Below the pieces are notes generated by a model. The model was not told the DNA's origin, made no database searches, and was given only the letters and a program-made list of their open reading frames with translations. From contig NZ_NIBV01000001.1 in assembly GCF_002632585.1 (NCBI RefSeq), forward strand, positions 1,941,203 through 2,005,202: a DNA stretch of 64,000 nt, read 5' to 3'. Numbering within the stretch: the stretch's first letter is position 1; the number at the start of each line of letters is the position of its first letter. Positions 63,611 through 64,000 of this stretch are shown one piece after another. Position numbers and translations under genes: made by a program. The DNA is from Xenorhabdus szentirmaii DSM 16338 (lineage in GTDB: Bacteria; Pseudomonadota; Gammaproteobacteria; Enterobacterales; Enterobacteriaceae).

Positions 63611-64000
63611 ATGACTTCGATCAAGATAATGCCATTTTATTTATTGTTTTTTATGATGTCTTTTTTTTAATCTGTTTATGCTAATGAATTAAATAAAGAT
63701 ATAACCGTTAAAGACAGTGAAAATATGCAAACGGAAAAAATTCCACCTACAGAGAAACTATATCAAAATTATAATGTAACTTTCTTAAATAACACAGGTG
63801 CACCTTTGCGGATTTGGAGGAAAGGTTCACAATGTATGCATGGTACAGGTGAAACGAAAATATATATTGATATTGATAAGGAAGCTTCAACTTCACTTCA
63901 AGATAGTAATGATTATGCAAGTATCAGTAATAATTGTGGTGGGTATGATAAATACGTTACTTGGGAAGTCGATAATTATTTGTATCCTCCAAATGGAAGA
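63611..64000 (+). pseudogene. Small exported protein with a stop codon inside the signal peptide (runs off the window)
   Basis: From the ATG, behind a good ribosome site, the frame reads MTSIKIMPFYLLFFMMSFF, then TAA (63668-63670), then SVYANELNKD and stays open to the window edge, 110 codons later. The interrupted part is a typical signal peptide, with a basic start, hydrophobic core and cleavage-like VYA-NE. Because the frame is the same on both sides, a single base substitution explains the stop. The stop follows a run of eight Ts. An in-frame ATG at 63725 could still give a leaderless product. The mature part (NYNVTFLNNTGAPLRIW) starts like the aegerolysin at 55186 (MTFINNT) and has at least two cysteines. 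Family unknown. Confidence 0.7.

Overview
The window is a chromosomal segment of an enteric gamma-proteobacterium. Gene order and protein sequences follow the E. coli 'minute 2' region (leuABCD, leuO, ilvIH, cra, the mraZ-to-lpxC division and wall cluster, secM-secA, mutT, yacG-zapD-coaE, hofCB-ppdD, ampDE, pdhR-aceEF-lpd). The AT-rich intergenic DNA, short palindromic repeats, a Cry34-like aegerolysin gene and an amine oxidase/amidase pair point to an insect-associated Morganellaceae member, most likely Xenorhabdus or its sister Photorhabdus. This assignment is inference; no rRNA or tRNA gene was seen.

Layout. 1-9.8 kb is accessory: the end of a flavin amine oxidase and an amidase, a reverse-transsulfuration pair (cystathionine beta-synthase, cystathionine gamma-lyase), a stand-alone peptide deformylase, an orphan small protein, an ornithine decarboxylase pseudogene with two internal deletions, mutH, and a gene-poor stretch with a cluster of DnaA boxes. 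9.8-14.8 kb is the leucine operon leuABCD on the minus strand, with its leader peptide and attenuator. leuO, an acyl-CoA synthetase, ilvI-ilvH and cra follow on the plus strand. 22.7-40.6 kb is the complete dcw cluster, starting at an MraZ operator and ending with lpxC; it makes UDP-MurNAc-pentapeptide and lipid I/II and carries the division proteins FtsL, I, W, Q, A and Z. 40.7-49.3 kb holds a DUF721/DciA-like gene, secM-secA, an inserted ABC-F gene, mutT and yacG-zapD-coaE. 49.4-52.9 kb is the hofC-hofB-ppdD pilin set. 53.3-54.7 kb is ampD-ampE. 55.2 kb is the aegerolysin gene. 56.0-63.2 kb is the pyruvate dehydrogenase operon with a perfect PdhR operator. The window ends in a gene for a small exported protein whose signal peptide is interrupted by a stop codon.

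The backbone supplies branched-chain amino acids, cell wall and division, Sec export and pyruvate oxidation. The differences from E. coli are inserted or lost genes at conserved junctions: an acyl-CoA synthetase between leuO and ilvI, an ABC-F gene between secA and mutT, a 238-base element between hofB and hofC, an aegerolysin where aroP sits in E. coli, and no nadC between ppdD and ampD. The strongest candidates for follow-up are the aegerolysin, the interrupted exported protein, the DnaA-box cluster beside mutH, the amine oxidase/amidase pair and the variant SecM with a terminator-like hairpin before secA.
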